From positions 3,286,001-3,350,000 of the forward strand of contig JAMPIQ010000003.1 in NCBI GenBank assembly GCA_024699855.1: a stretch of DNA of 64,000 bases, read 5' to 3'. The notes below the pieces were generated by a model. The model saw nothing but the letters and a program-made list of their open reading frames with translations. It searched no databases and had not been told where the DNA came from. Source of the stretch: Aphelenchoides besseyi. Taxonomy: Eukaryota > Nematoda > Chromadorea > Rhabditida > Aphelenchoididae. Below, in pieces: positions 1 through 10,740 of this stretch; the stretch's first letter is position 1, and each line of letters starts with the position of its first letter. Both the position numbers and the translations under genes were made by a program.

Positions 1-2005
1 GGAGCAATAGCCCAACGAATGTCTGATTCTGTAAGTAAACATGACAATATTCATTCCATCTTCTTTATAGGATGACGAGATCTTTAACGCTTCATCACCA
101 AAAACTGCGAGAAAAATGAAGGAACCTCAAGTGGTGTCTAGACACAAATTCTTTCCTCGTTCAATTTTCGCTTCCGTCACACCAGAGGCCCCGAAGGAAA
201 TTTCGGCAACAAAATCACAAAAGAAACGAAGACACACAAGGTTTTGTCGGGCCATGAATCGCTACAAGTTTATGCCATCCGATCCCGTTCCATCCACACG
301 TTATCACAAAAACGATAAACGCTTTTTGAGAAAAGTCGACGAGTACAAAGTCAAGAAGATGATCATGGGTGAGTTAAAGACAACCATCAGCAGACCATTG
401 ATTTCTTTGTTCAGAATGCAAATGTGCCGAACGTCGTTGCCCTTGGTTTGATGATTGTACTTATCGGCTGGCTCGCGCATTTCGATTTCTATGTCGTCTC
501 GTTTACCTTGTCTGTTGTCCGCCTTTTCCACCGTCTTTCTTTCACAAGGTTAGTTGGATGAACAAGTACTGGTCGATTTCTTTAGCTGGCTTTTTGGCCT
601 CCACCGCGCGAGTACTTTTTCTTCATCAACGAGGACAAAACCAAAAGGAAGGCGGAAGCTGTTCAAACTGCCACTTTGAAAATTCGACGAGCATCACGGT
701 GAGGTTAATTTGAACTGAAAATTGTAACTGAAATTTAGAGAAGCAATGAACAGCAATAATAATTGTTATCGTTTCGGTTTTGAACACGAGTGTTTCTCCG
801 AGATTGAAGGTGTTGAGTGTTTTATTGTGCGAACGAAATTTGACAACGTAAGTTAAATCAAGCACGACAAAGAGCTTGTTGCTAGTATTTGGCTTGCGCG
901 TTCATCAAACCTGCAAATCCGAATCCGCGTTACACGTTGATTTTCTCACATCCAAATGGCTCAGACATCTCTGATCATCTGTCAGGTAATGGGCTTAATT
1001 GCCGTTGTTTAATCAAACACTTGTTTTTTGGGCATACCATCGCTTCAAGACACCGCGGCGTTTTTGAACTGCAACATTGTTGCATACGACTACTCTGGCT
1101 ACGGGATTAGTTCTGGGCGTCACAATGAACGCAACTTGTACGCTGACATAGAGGCTGTTTATCAGGTTTGTGACCTAACTAAAGGTTTTGATCAAAGTTC
1201 ATGTTAAGCACACACGAACTGAACGTAACATTCCAGACGAGTCGATCATTTTGTGGGGTTCGAGTATCGGAACGGCGGCGACAGTCGATCTCGCTGTTCA
1301 ATTGGAATCGATTGCCGGAGTCATTTTGTTTGCACCACCAACATCTATTGTTCGCGCTTTGTGTTGGAAACGATTTTGCTTTTGCTGTCGAAAACGACAA
1401 CCTTGTCGATCGCCTGATTGGAAATGTCGAATGGACAAATGTAAGTGATAAGTTTTTTTCTGCGCCATATTGCTGTTCTTCAGTCAATACGATTAAAAAA
1501 ATACGTCATGTTCAATCGCCGCTATTGATCATTCATGGAAAAGACGATGACATCATTCCGATTGAGCACGGTGAAGCCCTTCACATCGCCAGCAAAACCA
1601 AAGTACTGCCTCTGTGGATCGACGGTGTCGGACATAACAACATCGAGAACTCGTCGCAGCTGTGGAAACGCGTTCGCTACTTTATTCGATGGCAAGTGTG
1701 GTGTCGATGTCTACATTGCTTATCGGCTTGATTTCAGCGAAGCGCGACCACCAGCAGTGAAAACTGCCATTGAACGTGGTGAAATGAAAGAAATCGTAAT
1801 TCCCGAGAAACTATCGAAACTGAAAAAGCGAAAGACCGCTGATACTGAATCTCCGAAGATGTCCGTTCGTTCGAATAGATGGAGAAAACGGGCCGAAACT
1901 TCCGGAACACAATCTCGCGGTCCGTTTTCTTCGAATGCGGCAACCACCGAGTTTTCGATGGCTGATCTTAACGAACCCAAACTGAATCGAAATACGAAGA
2001 AATAA
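1..2005 (+). CDS. ABHD17-type (FAM108) alpha/beta hydrolase, possibly 5'-partial
   Basis: Serine hydrolase of the ABHD17 family, whose vertebrate members remove palmitate from membrane proteins such as Ras. About ten exons with 40-70 bp introns join in frame. A likely start ATG lies at position 19 (MSDS, then DDEIF from 71). A basic N-terminal extension of about 110 residues is followed by a cysteine-rich segment with [20 protein letters not shown] at roughly 480-610, closely matching the palmitoylated CCPPCP..KLAFLPP N-terminus of ABHD17. The core shows [13 protein letters not shown], the nucleophile elbow GSSIG (near 1260), acid-loop GKDDDIIP and the histidine in GVGHNN, so the triad is complete. 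The terminal exon appears to be joined by a GC-AG intron (about 1691-1735), giving a basic, serine-rich tail that ends at 2005. METTL6 follows 158 bp downstream on the same strand. The N-terminal extension is unusual for the family and could include a separate upstream exon set. Confidence 0.82.
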
Positions 2006-2162
2006 ACACAAGTATCTTTCAGATATTTGTTCCCAAATTTACAATTGTCAGTTCAACTCTGCACTTTTTCTGATAATCGATTTTGTGACAATAAGTGGTC
2101 TCAACAGTTTTGTTAGAAGATTATCAAGTATTTCTTGGTATTTGTAGTTTCTACCGGTTACA

Positions 2163-3120
2163 ATGTTTGTCGAGTCTTCTGATCCATCAGCTTCCGAAGA
2201 ATTCGATCGGCCACGTGAACTCTCGACAGAAGAACATGAGATGCTCCGGAAGCAACAAGAAATGACTCAATTCAAGAAGAACAAACTGGAGATCGAAGCT
2301 CAGAGGAACTGGATTAAGTTCTACGTGCGTTCTCTTCATATTGATTGTTGGAATTAGCTTGATTTTGTAGAAAAGAAACGAAGATCGTTTCTTTCGAGAT
2401 CGCCATTGGACGAGAGCCGAATTTGGAGAACTTTTCTCGGATGTTGATCTCACTGTAAGTTTTTGCTGTTACTCTCACTCGTTTTGTTTTAGCAAGATTT
2501 GGTGTTTCTGGAAGCTGGAGCCGGAGTTGGCAACATGCTTTTTCCGTTGACTGACTACTTCAACAATTGGAAGTTCTACGCTTTTGATTTCGCATCAAAT
2601 GCCGTGGAAGAGATACGAAAACGAGCACAAGAAAGCGGTGTCAATGGTAAGTCTTTAGTTTGTTTTGTTTTATTTCTGGTTTTAAGTGACAGCAAAAGTC
2701 GTCGATTTGACTGCACCGACAACCTCCGATGAACAAGCGGATTTTCCATTAGCAGATTTGACGACGTTAATTTTCGTTTTGTCAGCAATTCATCCCGACA
2801 AACACTCTCAAGCAGTTCGCAACCTCTTCGCTTATGTTCGTCCCGGTGGATCGGTTTTTGTTCGTGACTATGGAGCCATGGATTACGCCATGATTCGATT
2901 TGGTCGAGGAGCCAAAATAGCCGATCGATTCTACGCTCGACAAGATGGAACTCGCGCCTTCTACTTCTACAAAGAAGAACTCTGCAGATTGTTCGAAGAG
3001 AACGACTTTGAGTGTTTGCGTTGTGAGTATGTTCTGAAGAAGACGACAAACTACGAAAAGAAAATGACTGTCGATCGAGTGTTCGTTCAGGGAAGATTTC
3101 GTCGCAAAATTGATTCTTAA
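2163..3120 (+). CDS. mettl6: METTL6-type tRNA N3-cytidine methyltransferase
   Basis: SAM-dependent methyltransferase of the METTL2/6/8 family, which makes 3-methylcytidine at position 32 of tRNAs; the METTL6 branch acts on tRNA-Ser. Four exons with 40-50 bp introns join in frame. Family signatures in order are RNWIKFY..KRNEDRFFRDRHW, the SAM-binding loop FLEAGAGVGNMLFPL, IFVLSAIHPDKH, RPGGSVFVRDYGAMDYAM and FYARQDGTRAFYF, and the end is VDRVFVQGRF. These match METTL6 block by block and the length (about 270 residues) is normal. The start ATG at 2163 gives a short acidic leader and is the only reasonable one. It lies between the ABHD17 gene (158 bp upstream) and cyclin K (143 bp downstream) on the same strand, an arrangement that could be co-transcribed. 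Confidence 0.9.
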
Positions 3121-3262
3121 CGGTGACTGTTACATTTCTGTTGTTGTTGTGTTTGAGTAAAATCTAAAACAACGTCTGCGTCTATCGATTACTCGGTTTC
3201 TATTCCGATTTTATCTTTTTGTCGATGATGAACTTGGACAACATCGAGTTTTAGATACACAA

Positions 3263-4195
3263 ATGAGCCCCAACAGCAACGAGTCGCCTTCGTGGTTGTT
3301 TATGTTGCACGAGATCGAGAACACACCGTCACGAAAAACCGCGATCTCTGAAGCGGACGAAGACAAAACACGACGAAAATCAGTTACGATGATTCGGCAA
3401 CTATGTGGAGAGATGAAATTGTAAGTTCGGTGACTTTTGATGTTTATATTTCTTTTCAGAAACATGAAGGGTACAGGAGCAACGGCCAGTGTCTTTTTTC
3501 ATCGATTCTACATGTTCCACTCCATGTCGTCGTATCCAACGAGAGTAAGTATCTCATTGGTTATGATCGCTGACTTTCAATTTTCAGATTGCCGTTCTGG
3601 GATGTTTGTTTTTAGCCGGGAAAGTTGAGGAAACGCCGAAGAAGTGTCGAGACATTATCGCCGTTGCACAAGCAAAGTTTCCGAACGTTTACGCATCGGA
3701 CACAACAGTGAGTTATGAACTGAACGGAAAGCTGATTGGTTTGTGTTACAGCAAGATGTCATGAATTTTGAGAAAGTCCTCTTGCACACACTTCGATTTG
3801 ATCTCCAAGTTGAACAACCGTACGATCATCTACTTGATTACCTTAAAATTTTCCAATTCGAGAACAAGGATACGAAAAGTGCTGTAGCAACGAAAGCGTG
3901 GACGTTCATCAACGATTCTTATTCGACGACTCTATGCTTGATGTGGGATCCGGAGGTAAGTGCTAATCGTATACATACATCAGTCAGCGTTCAGATCATT
4001 GCAATCGCTCTTCTTCAAATGGCAATCACGATGAGCAAAGAGGACCACGTACTTCCGCAGAATCTAAACTATACGAACAGTCAAAGGTACACGAACTGGT
4101 GGGATCATTTTGTCAACGGATTGACTTCGGACACACTGGAAATAATCAAGCAGATCCTGCTGAAATACTACGAAATTGCTCAAAGCGAAGTTTAG
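3263..4195 (+). CDS. ccnk: Cyclin K-like transcriptional cyclin
   Basis: Regulatory cyclin that in animals activates CDK12/13 to phosphorylate the RNA polymerase II C-terminal domain. Exons start at ATG 3263 (MSPNSNES..). Conserved blocks are IENTPSRK near the N-terminus, [11 protein letters not shown], then [18 protein letters not shown] across the next exon, [40 protein letters not shown], and a second cyclin-box helix [25 protein letters not shown] with [13 protein letters not shown] is specific to cyclin K. The protein ends soon after the second cyclin fold ([12 protein letters not shown]), so it lacks the long proline-rich tail of vertebrate cyclin K. It is convergent with COG4, whose stop codon is about 85 bp away. 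Splice phases were checked at the first and second introns only. Confidence 0.88.
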
Positions 4196-4278
4196 TTTGT
4201 CGTCTCATTTCCACATTTCATTTGAACATCATCTCTGCCAATTTTATTGAGTAATAAATTATAACCGTTTTCTTCTTA

Positions 4279-7085
4279 TTAATCCAAATTATCCGTAACA
4301 ATCTTCTCGACAAGCTGACCAAGTCGAGAGCATTTTTCACGAATCGACCAATCGGAAATTGTCGTTAAGTAATTTGAGAAGTTGCGATACTCGTTATCCA
4401 ACTGTAAAGCTCCCAATTGATTGAACGTGCACTCCGATATCACAATTTCCAGTTGTTTACACGCTTCAACAGCAACAACACCCAAGAAATCCTGAAAGTG
4501 AGTTGATAAACACGCTTATCCAAGTGCTTTTATCACCTTGTAGTTGTCCGCAACGAGCAGATTGTTGAAACCGCCGATCAGTTTGTCCAACTGTTCAATG
4601 AATGCGTTCATAAACGGATTGTTCGCTTCGTACTCAGCGAACTGATCCTCGGTTAGTTCGTGATCAAAAGTAAGATACTCTTCGGCGCTAAATCAACCCA
4701 TCAGTACGTTCAATAGAAACTCATCGACAAACCTTTTTTTCAGTTTCGATTTGAAAGCTGCATCGACCAGTTTTCCCAATCCAATTTGTACGGCATGCAT
4801 GAACTTCTTACACAAATCATCCATTTGGCCGATCGAGTGTTCCAGTTTACCCAAATCACGTTTCGACAGATGCGACAAGTGTCGAGTAAACTCTTCTTTC
4901 AATCCGTTCTTCAATTTCACCAAATTTTCAACGGACATTCGCATGTTATTCAATGCGACAAGAAAAGCGGCACGTTGAGTATCAGGACCGGCTTCAGCGA
5001 CCGATTTGCCGTGCTGAAGGACGTTGTAAGCGGTATGAGCAGTTTGATAGGCTTCAGCTGCAAACCCAACACTCGGATATCCGCCCTGGAATGAAAATAT
5101 CAACAATGCTCAAAAAGTTGATATTACTTTAATTGCTTTGTTGATGTGTGCAAAGAAATCGGTTTCGAGAATACCACATCCATTATTCAACATTGCACAG
5201 ACACAATCGACCGATGAGGACGTGATTGAACGTCGAATACATTTGCGTACAATAAAGAAAACATCGTCCAATAGAGAGCTGGTCAATGCACCTTCTTCTA
5301 TGTCTTCCATTTCAATGGCTTTCTGGACCGATTCCATCATGTAATACTGTTCCATCAAGACGTATTTGCCCAGAATCTCCTAAAGCGAATTGCAAACATC
5401 ATGAAGCCGTTTGGTTACCTGCATTTTTGTACTTAACAACGATCGATTAAGCAACGCATCCAATTTCTTGTTTCGTTCCTGTCGTTGAGCTTTTGCTTTT
5501 TCTGCCGCAATTTGTCGTTCTTCTTCGTTCAGCTCTTCGAACGCAAAAACTTCTTTGTCTTCTTCAGCCGACAGCTTTGGACTCAGAGATGGATGATCGT
5601 CAGCGCTTTCACTCAATGGACGAGTCGGTGCTTCGCCCAATCGTCTTTTCAAAAATCGCCAATAGAGTTCGCAACGGGTGTGCATCAATGTGACTTCTGA
5701 GAGCACAACATCCAAATCGCGAGCATCAATCTTCTCTGAAGACAACTATTTCGATAAAAAATGTTCACTACTAACCAACGACTTTCGTTGAACTTCTCAT
5801 TGTCCGATCAACTTGTTTGGCTTTCACTTCTAATTGACGTTTTTGAACAAAAGCACTCAGAATACGATCCGATTGGTTGTCCGCTTCAACCTGAAGCACA
5901 CTTAGACTTTGAACCCAACGGACTTCTCACTTGCAAAATCTCCAGCAAATCGAGCAACTTGTCCGGACCATAGAAATTGTCAATCAGTGCACGATGAGAT
6001 TCAATCAAACGAGCAATTCCTAAACATTCGAAATAAAATTTCGAAAACAATCAACACCAACCTTCTAAAATGTTTGTCAAAGCATCGGCATAAAGAACAT
6101 TCGCTCGTTTATCGTCCGTTCCTCCAGCCAACATGATCTGCAAATCGTTCTCTTACGATCGAACTTCTACCGATGCTTACATTGTACTGCTCATTGCCCA
6201 TCTGTTCGACGTTCATGACCAAGTATTTTCCGAAACGTTGGATTCCCGAAGCGTGTTCGTTGATCATCGGGAAGATCTTGAAATATCTTTGCATGTTCGT
6301 CTCATCATTTTTTGCTTGAGCTTCGTCGAATTTCGTTTCAATTATTTTTTTTAATTCCGCAGTCGCTTTACGCAAAATCTCATAACTGTGCTTCATCGAC
6401 TGCCCGGTATCTGAAATTGGAATCAACGAAGTCACAATAGCACTCAAATTCTTACCTTTGTTTCCAACCTGATCGCCCAAACGAAAAACGGCCGAATCGA
6501 GAGTCAGAAAACGATGAATGTGTTGAGCTGCTTCATCGTATTCTTCTGCTTGCATTGCTCGTTGAACACCTTCAGCACATGTTCTCAGGTCAAGAAGATC
6601 GTTGACTAACTGCAAACACTCAACCACGCGACCTTTCGCTTGATCCAACGACGCGACTCGACCGGAAATATACTCAGCCATGTTGGTGACCAAATTCAAA
6701 CTGTTGTTCAATTGTTTTGCGTCGGTTTGAACACATTCGGAGTAACTGCAGAGACGAGCAACCGCCTGTTCGAAATTCATCACAAACTCTTCAGCACCTG
6801 AATCGACAAATCAAATTCGCCCAAGAATCCACAGACCTTTAGTTCCAACTGAAGTTTCCAGTTCTTTTCGCATTTCTTCCACCAATTTTTCTTCTTTTTC
6901 GGATTCGTTGTGTAAATCGGATCGAAGTTCGCCGAGCAAATCGCTAAAGTCGAATTCCAATTCTGCTGCCCGATCTTCTCTTCTCTTCGTTCCACTCGGC
7001 TTTCCACTCCAAACCAACGTATCCACAGACTAAAGAAGTAAAAACAAAGGGAGTTCAGACAAACCTCCAGGTAATCGTCGTCCAT
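4279..7085 (-). CDS. cog4: COG4, conserved oligomeric Golgi complex subunit 4
   Basis: Subunit of the COG tethering complex that directs retrograde vesicle traffic within the Golgi. Reading from 7085 leftward, the start is MDDDYLE followed by a coiled-coil acidic segment ([14 protein letters not shown]). The COG4 N-terminal domain follows: [52 protein letters not shown], and [20 protein letters not shown]. Further downstream are [20 protein letters not shown] and [19 protein letters not shown], diagnostic of the COG4 middle domain. The C-terminal helical domain ends [17 protein letters not shown] at 4279. At least eight exons with short introns are visible. The start at 7085 is 62 bp from the divergent small ORF at 7147, so the two may share a promoter. 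Total length (about 800 residues) fits the family. Confidence 0.88.
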
Positions 7086-7146
7086 ATAGATATGTACAAT
7101 TAAACAAACAAATATAAAACGAGTCTAAATTACAACGCTGTGGAAA

Positions 7147-7395
7147 ATGCGTGGTTGTGACGTGGGAGCCAAAGAGAAACGTAAAGCCAAACTGACAATC
7201 AAATCTAAACGCGTCTTTTCGACCTTGACCAAGGGCCGCATTGCCGGCCAACTGAAAACTTCGGCCACCAAAGTACTCCAAGACAATGGAGACTACAGCG
7301 AAGACTTCAAATCTTTTGTCAAAGTTTACATTGCAAAAAGACGATTCAACAAATTGAAACTTAATGCTCAGCACGAGATATTCGGGATCAATTGA
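7147..7395 (+). CDS. Small basic protein, 82 residues, unrecognised
   Basis: Single-exon ORF with its ATG at 7147 and a TGA at 7393. It is rich in lysine and arginine (AKEKRKAKLTIKSKR near the start, IAKRRFNKLKLNAQ near the end) with no membrane segment or signal peptide. It lies head-to-head with COG4, 62 bp from that start codon, and its codon use resembles neighbouring real exons. I do not recognise a family. The basic character would suit a nucleic-acid- or ribosome-associated protein, but that is only a guess. It could also be the first exon of a longer gene, although no donor site before the stop is compelling. Confidence 0.5.
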   Translation: MRGCDVGAKEKRKAKLTIKSKRVFSTLTKGRIAGQLKTSATKVLQDNGDYSEDFKSFVKVYIAKRRFNKLKLNAQHEIFGIN

Positions 7396-7399
7396 TTGT

Positions 7400-9245
7400 T
7401 TGCAAGATCAATTGAAGTGTTCACTTCGCTTTGTGGAAATTCACTCGGCATATCGACCGCTTTCAAAGGAACATAAAAGAGATTACCGTTTTGACAACGA
7501 TTAATTCATTTGCCATTGCACAAGATAATCGTTTGCACTAAAGATCAGTTTTTTACGAATCGAAGGTTTGGTTTGTTCAATTGCATTCACTCGGAAATGA
7601 TCGCAGAACGTTTGAACGGTTTGAGCGAAGTTTCATCGCTTTCGAGAAGCGCTCGACGACCATCCAAACTCGGAGCCAAACAAACGTGATTGTCGTAGAA
7701 GTGGAACACGATCAGAGAAATCGACCACCTCAACTCTCTTGAATTGGTGTTCTTCGAAGTCCTTGAATAAAAAGTTGAACATCGTAACTTCCAGTAAGTT
7801 TCGCTGCTAACTCTCCGTCTTCTTCCGCGAATTCACTGGTTGTAAAATCGATTCCATGAAAAGTTTATCGTTCATTTTCGTTACTTGAAAATATTTGAAA
7901 CCAAATAATCGAATGAGATTCGTTGGACTTACATCTAGACTCGCTGTCTTTGACGTTCTTCGCCCTAATAGACGTGCAATCGTACCAACTGCTCGTTGGA
8001 GATCGTTCGATTCGTTTATCCACTAATCATCGATAGACGACTCATTGAACGTGTTTTCGTGCAACAAAGCGCTCATACTATGTGGGAATTTGAGATCGAC
8101 AATCTGAAAACTCTTAAGCAGTGACCTGGTAGTCGAATTGAAATCTTACCTTTGATTCGTTGTTCAATAGAATCGTTCGTTCCGGAAAGAGTGTTGCGTG
8201 GTGTTCGGAAACCGATTGATTCAGACCATCCGTCAGATGCAAGTAGGCAAAAGCAGATCTAAACACTAACTGAGAACAACTCAATTGGAAGAAACTGACC
8301 GTTGAAGTCGAACAAAAAGGACGACAGAGAGGACTGCGAACCAAAGTTCTGACGTGATTTTGGCGTCTGAATGAAAAGTCAAAAACTAATGGAAGTGAAC
8401 TCATCCGGCAATTGGAACACGCGGACTTTTGGCGAAATCACCAAGACATTTAAAGCAGTTGAAGCTGACCATTGCGCATATTCCTTCAAACGGTGACTTA
8501 TTACTGCAGTCTGAAAAACTCGATTAAAATTCGTTCTTCACTCATGAACCAACTTCTTCTCGACCGTTGTATTCCATTTGATCACAAGCCACCATATCGT
8601 TCAAGGCTGCCGTATCATCCTGTAGAAGCGTGATGATTAAGATTCGGATTCTGACTTACGTTCGATCTACCAAACGATTGAGACCAACGAATCGAAGTCT
8701 CGCGGGTAACTCGTGGGCTCATCTCAAAATAGAAACCAACCGACTTCCGTTAAAGCAAAAACACGACCGAAAATTCCAAGTTGTCAATTTGGAACTTTGC
8801 ATTTTCAGGTTCCGCGTTTAAAGTTGCTGTAATGAAATGACTTCAATTTCTTGTCCAAGAGCCCCAACGTTACTTCGGATCTTTGTAGTAGTAGAGCGGC
8901 TGACGATCAAACTCACTACTCCAAAAAACACTGCCAATCACAAAGTCGCACCACCTATCAAACCTCAACGAGTCGCCCAGAACAACGAATAACGCAAATC
9001 TTTTGTTTCAGCGATAAACGTTAAGTCGAAATATTTCGTAGTGAATGATCGCTTCCGCGGACAGTTATTACTCGTGAATCCTCACGCAAATTGTTTAGAA
9101 GTTTTCAATCATAACATTTGACTTCTACGATCATCCAACTTAAATCGCATTCGTATTCGGTTTTTATAATCAAAGACAATTACACCGTTATCTTCCTCTT
9201 GTAATTTCACGTCGATTGATGTGAATAGTGTAACAAGCAAAAACC
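7400..9245 (-). other. Unassembled stretch with exon-like minus-strand fragments
   Basis: No gene can be closed here, but several minus-strand pieces look coding and are flanked by splice-like signals. One near 9000-8870 contains RFDRWCDFVIGSVFWSSEFD then QPLYYYKDPK. One near 8450 contains YAQWSASTALNVLVISPKV then RVFQLPDE. One near 8260-8150 contains SAFAYLHLTDGLNQSV and ends in NNESK before a GTAAGA donor. One near 8100-8040 contains IVDLKFPHS after a TTTTCAG acceptor. Later pieces carry FHGIDFTTSEFAEEDG (about 7850) and LIVFHFYDNHVCLAPSLDG (about 7690). Reading frame changes between pieces without a convincing intron in some cases, so this is either a gene with splice sites I misjudge or a decaying gene. 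I do not recognise the protein. Confidence 0.35.
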
Positions 9246-9527
9246 TTGAGATTATTCATGCGTGACAACCGAAATCCCAAAATAACTTCTCTAGACGGCT
9301 CATCGAAAAAAGTGAGTTATCGCACGTCTCTGTCCGCTCGGCTGTTCTCATGTGACGTACGTCCGAACGGACAAAAAGCAACGTTCCAAAAAGAACGTCG
9401 AAACAAAGGAACTCGCAAGCGTCCTGCTCGCAGGAACTGACAATTGCGAATAAAAGATGAATCTGCTTGACGCGAAGAATCTTCAGAAGTTTTATCAAAA
9501 TACAAACTAATTGCTACATAACTGCTT

Positions 9528-9980
9528 TTATTTAAAAAAATTGCAACTACATGTTTGGAATTTATGATCCAAAAAATGCTTATATTGATCCGCAACATCA
9601 CAGGTTTGAAGTACCTTATGGCTCTCATCAGATGCGTTGACTTCAAATAGTTGATGACCACAATCAATGTCGCACTCAATTAAATCGACGTAGTCGTGAT
9701 TGACATTGTCGAATTTCCCCAACATGGTCTTGGCCTTCTCGTCGTCGTTTAGCAGCAGTTCGGCAATTAATGCCTTTATTGCCCTTCGTTTGGCTTCTTC
9801 TTTTCTGCGTGCTCTTCGCTCTAAAATCGCGATAAATAAAAAATGTTGACTTACCAATTTTTTGAGGCGATCTCTTAGGGAGGTCAACGCAAATAACGCT
9901 GCGAGGACCCACCCTATCACGGCGATGAACAAAAAAGCCCACGAAGTTTGAGTGCGGTCGCCAATCGAACTCACAATCTC
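9528..9980 (-). pseudogene. Membrane module copy A, fused to Helitron remnant
   Basis: Third and most diverged copy of a module also present at 10450-10732 (copy B) and 15296 onward (copy C). Shared features are a TQTSW motif, one strong membrane helix (FLFIAVIGWVLAALFALTSL), a basic stop-transfer stretch, a short intron at the same place (about 9856-9821 here), and then an Arg/Lys/Glu-rich helix (RRARRKEEAKRRAIKALIAE). The N-terminal part found in B and C (MDDL..SVSELHSN) is missing. Instead the frame runs back into a Helitron Rep fragment (HINVEIVSSI) ending near 9985. After the helix the sequence diverges from both other copies (TMLGKFDNVNHDYVDLIECD). There is no clear start codon of its own, so I call it a truncated copy. 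What the module does is unknown. Confidence 0.5.
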
Positions 9981-9984
9981 GACG

Positions 9985-10430
9985 TTGATGTGACAACGAT
10001 AGCGTTTTAAAAGATATCAACTGTACGGAACCACTCGTCGATTGTCGTATTTGATTTCGATTGAGTGGTTGTTGTTCGGTCGTTTGAGAAATGGGTATGC
10101 GTGTTCGTTGACTTTTGTTTTGTCGAGAAATTGCTTCGGAAACTTGTGTCGACACTTTCCGTTGACCATGCATGGAGCTCTTGGATTTCGAACACCACAT
10201 ACTCGATGGATCATGTATTTGCTTACCAACTCTAAAAGCTCCAGATCGGTTTCAGGATTAGGGCAATTCGGCACTGAAGTATTTGTCGATGTTCGCTGGT
10301 TGTAAGAACTTCTGGCTGTCTTTTAAACTTTACAAACAGTAATGTGCGGGAGTCCTCGTTTTTGGAATTCTGTCACGTAAACGAAGCATTTTAGTTCACC
10401 GAAAATTTGCTTCTTGAACGCCAAAAGTTG
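9985..10430 (-). mobile_element. Degraded Helitron Rep (HUH) fragment
   Basis: On the minus strand the translation matches the N-terminal (Rep) part of Helitron transposases. Visible signatures in order are VTEFQKRGLPH (about 10380-10345, the conserved segment that carries the HUH histidines), NPETDLELLELVSKYMIH, the zinc-type block CGVRNPRAPCMVNGKC then HKFPKQFL, YPFLKRPNNN, and NRRVVPYS followed by YLLKRYRCHINVEIV. It is broken. The segment after GLPH is out of frame with the next block, the second histidine position is disturbed, and an in-frame TGA sits between VVPYS and YLLKRY at about 10017. No helicase domain follows. It lies exactly between copies B and A of the membrane module, so it either inserted there or moved together with them. 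Confidence 0.78.
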
Positions 10431-10439
10431 TTCTTCGTC

Positions 10440-10732
10440 CGTTAAGAGCTCATTCAATTATTCCTTCATAGCAGTTCGTTTCGAAGCTTGTTTTCTTTGC
10501 GTCCGTCGCTCTAAAATCGCGATAAATAAAAAATAAAAATGTTGACTTACCCAATTTTTTCCTGATCACGTTCCGAAGGGGTGTCAACGCAAATAAAAAT
10601 GCGAAGATCCACCCCATCAGGGCGATAAACAAAAAAGTCCGCATTGTGGACAATCTGCCCGAGCGCTCGTTGCAAGCACAGCAATGAAATATTGCTGTGC
10701 AGCTCCGAGACGCTGCGGACGAGATCATCCAT
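10440..10732 (-). pseudogene. Membrane module copy B, truncated by deletion and stop
   Basis: Close homologue of copy C at 15296. The start (10732, MDDLVRSVSELHSNISLLC) and the first coding segment align almost base for base with C. Relative to C, about 53 bp are missing after IVHN, flanked in C by the short repeat GTGG. This shifts the frame, so the membrane helix (LFIALMGWIFAFLFALTPL) is now in another frame from the start codon. Further on, an in-frame TAA replaces a TTA leucine codon of copy C just before the LNELLTDEE segment. The intron between RNVIRKK and the basic helix is retained. The sequence then runs directly into the Helitron Rep fragment (FKKQIFGELKCF then VTEFQKR). These lesions make it a pseudogene. 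Confidence 0.68.
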
Positions 10733-10737
10733 AATTC

Positions 10738-10740
10738 TTA
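10738..10740. repeat. Left TTA target-site duplication of the MITE
   Basis: TTA immediately before the left TIR, matched by TTA at 11354-11356 just after the right TIR. Confidence 0.7.

Noticed and set aside
7600..8450. Possible APC4-like protein (FYDNHVCLAPSLDG and KVRVFQLPDE resemble pieces of APC4)
   Set aside because: The two pieces occur in the opposite order to APC4 on the only strand where they read, and intervening sequence does not match.
9676..10200. 174-residue minus-strand ORF across Helitron remnant and module copy A
   Set aside because: It is out of frame with both the Helitron Rep blocks and the membrane module, so it is a shadow frame.
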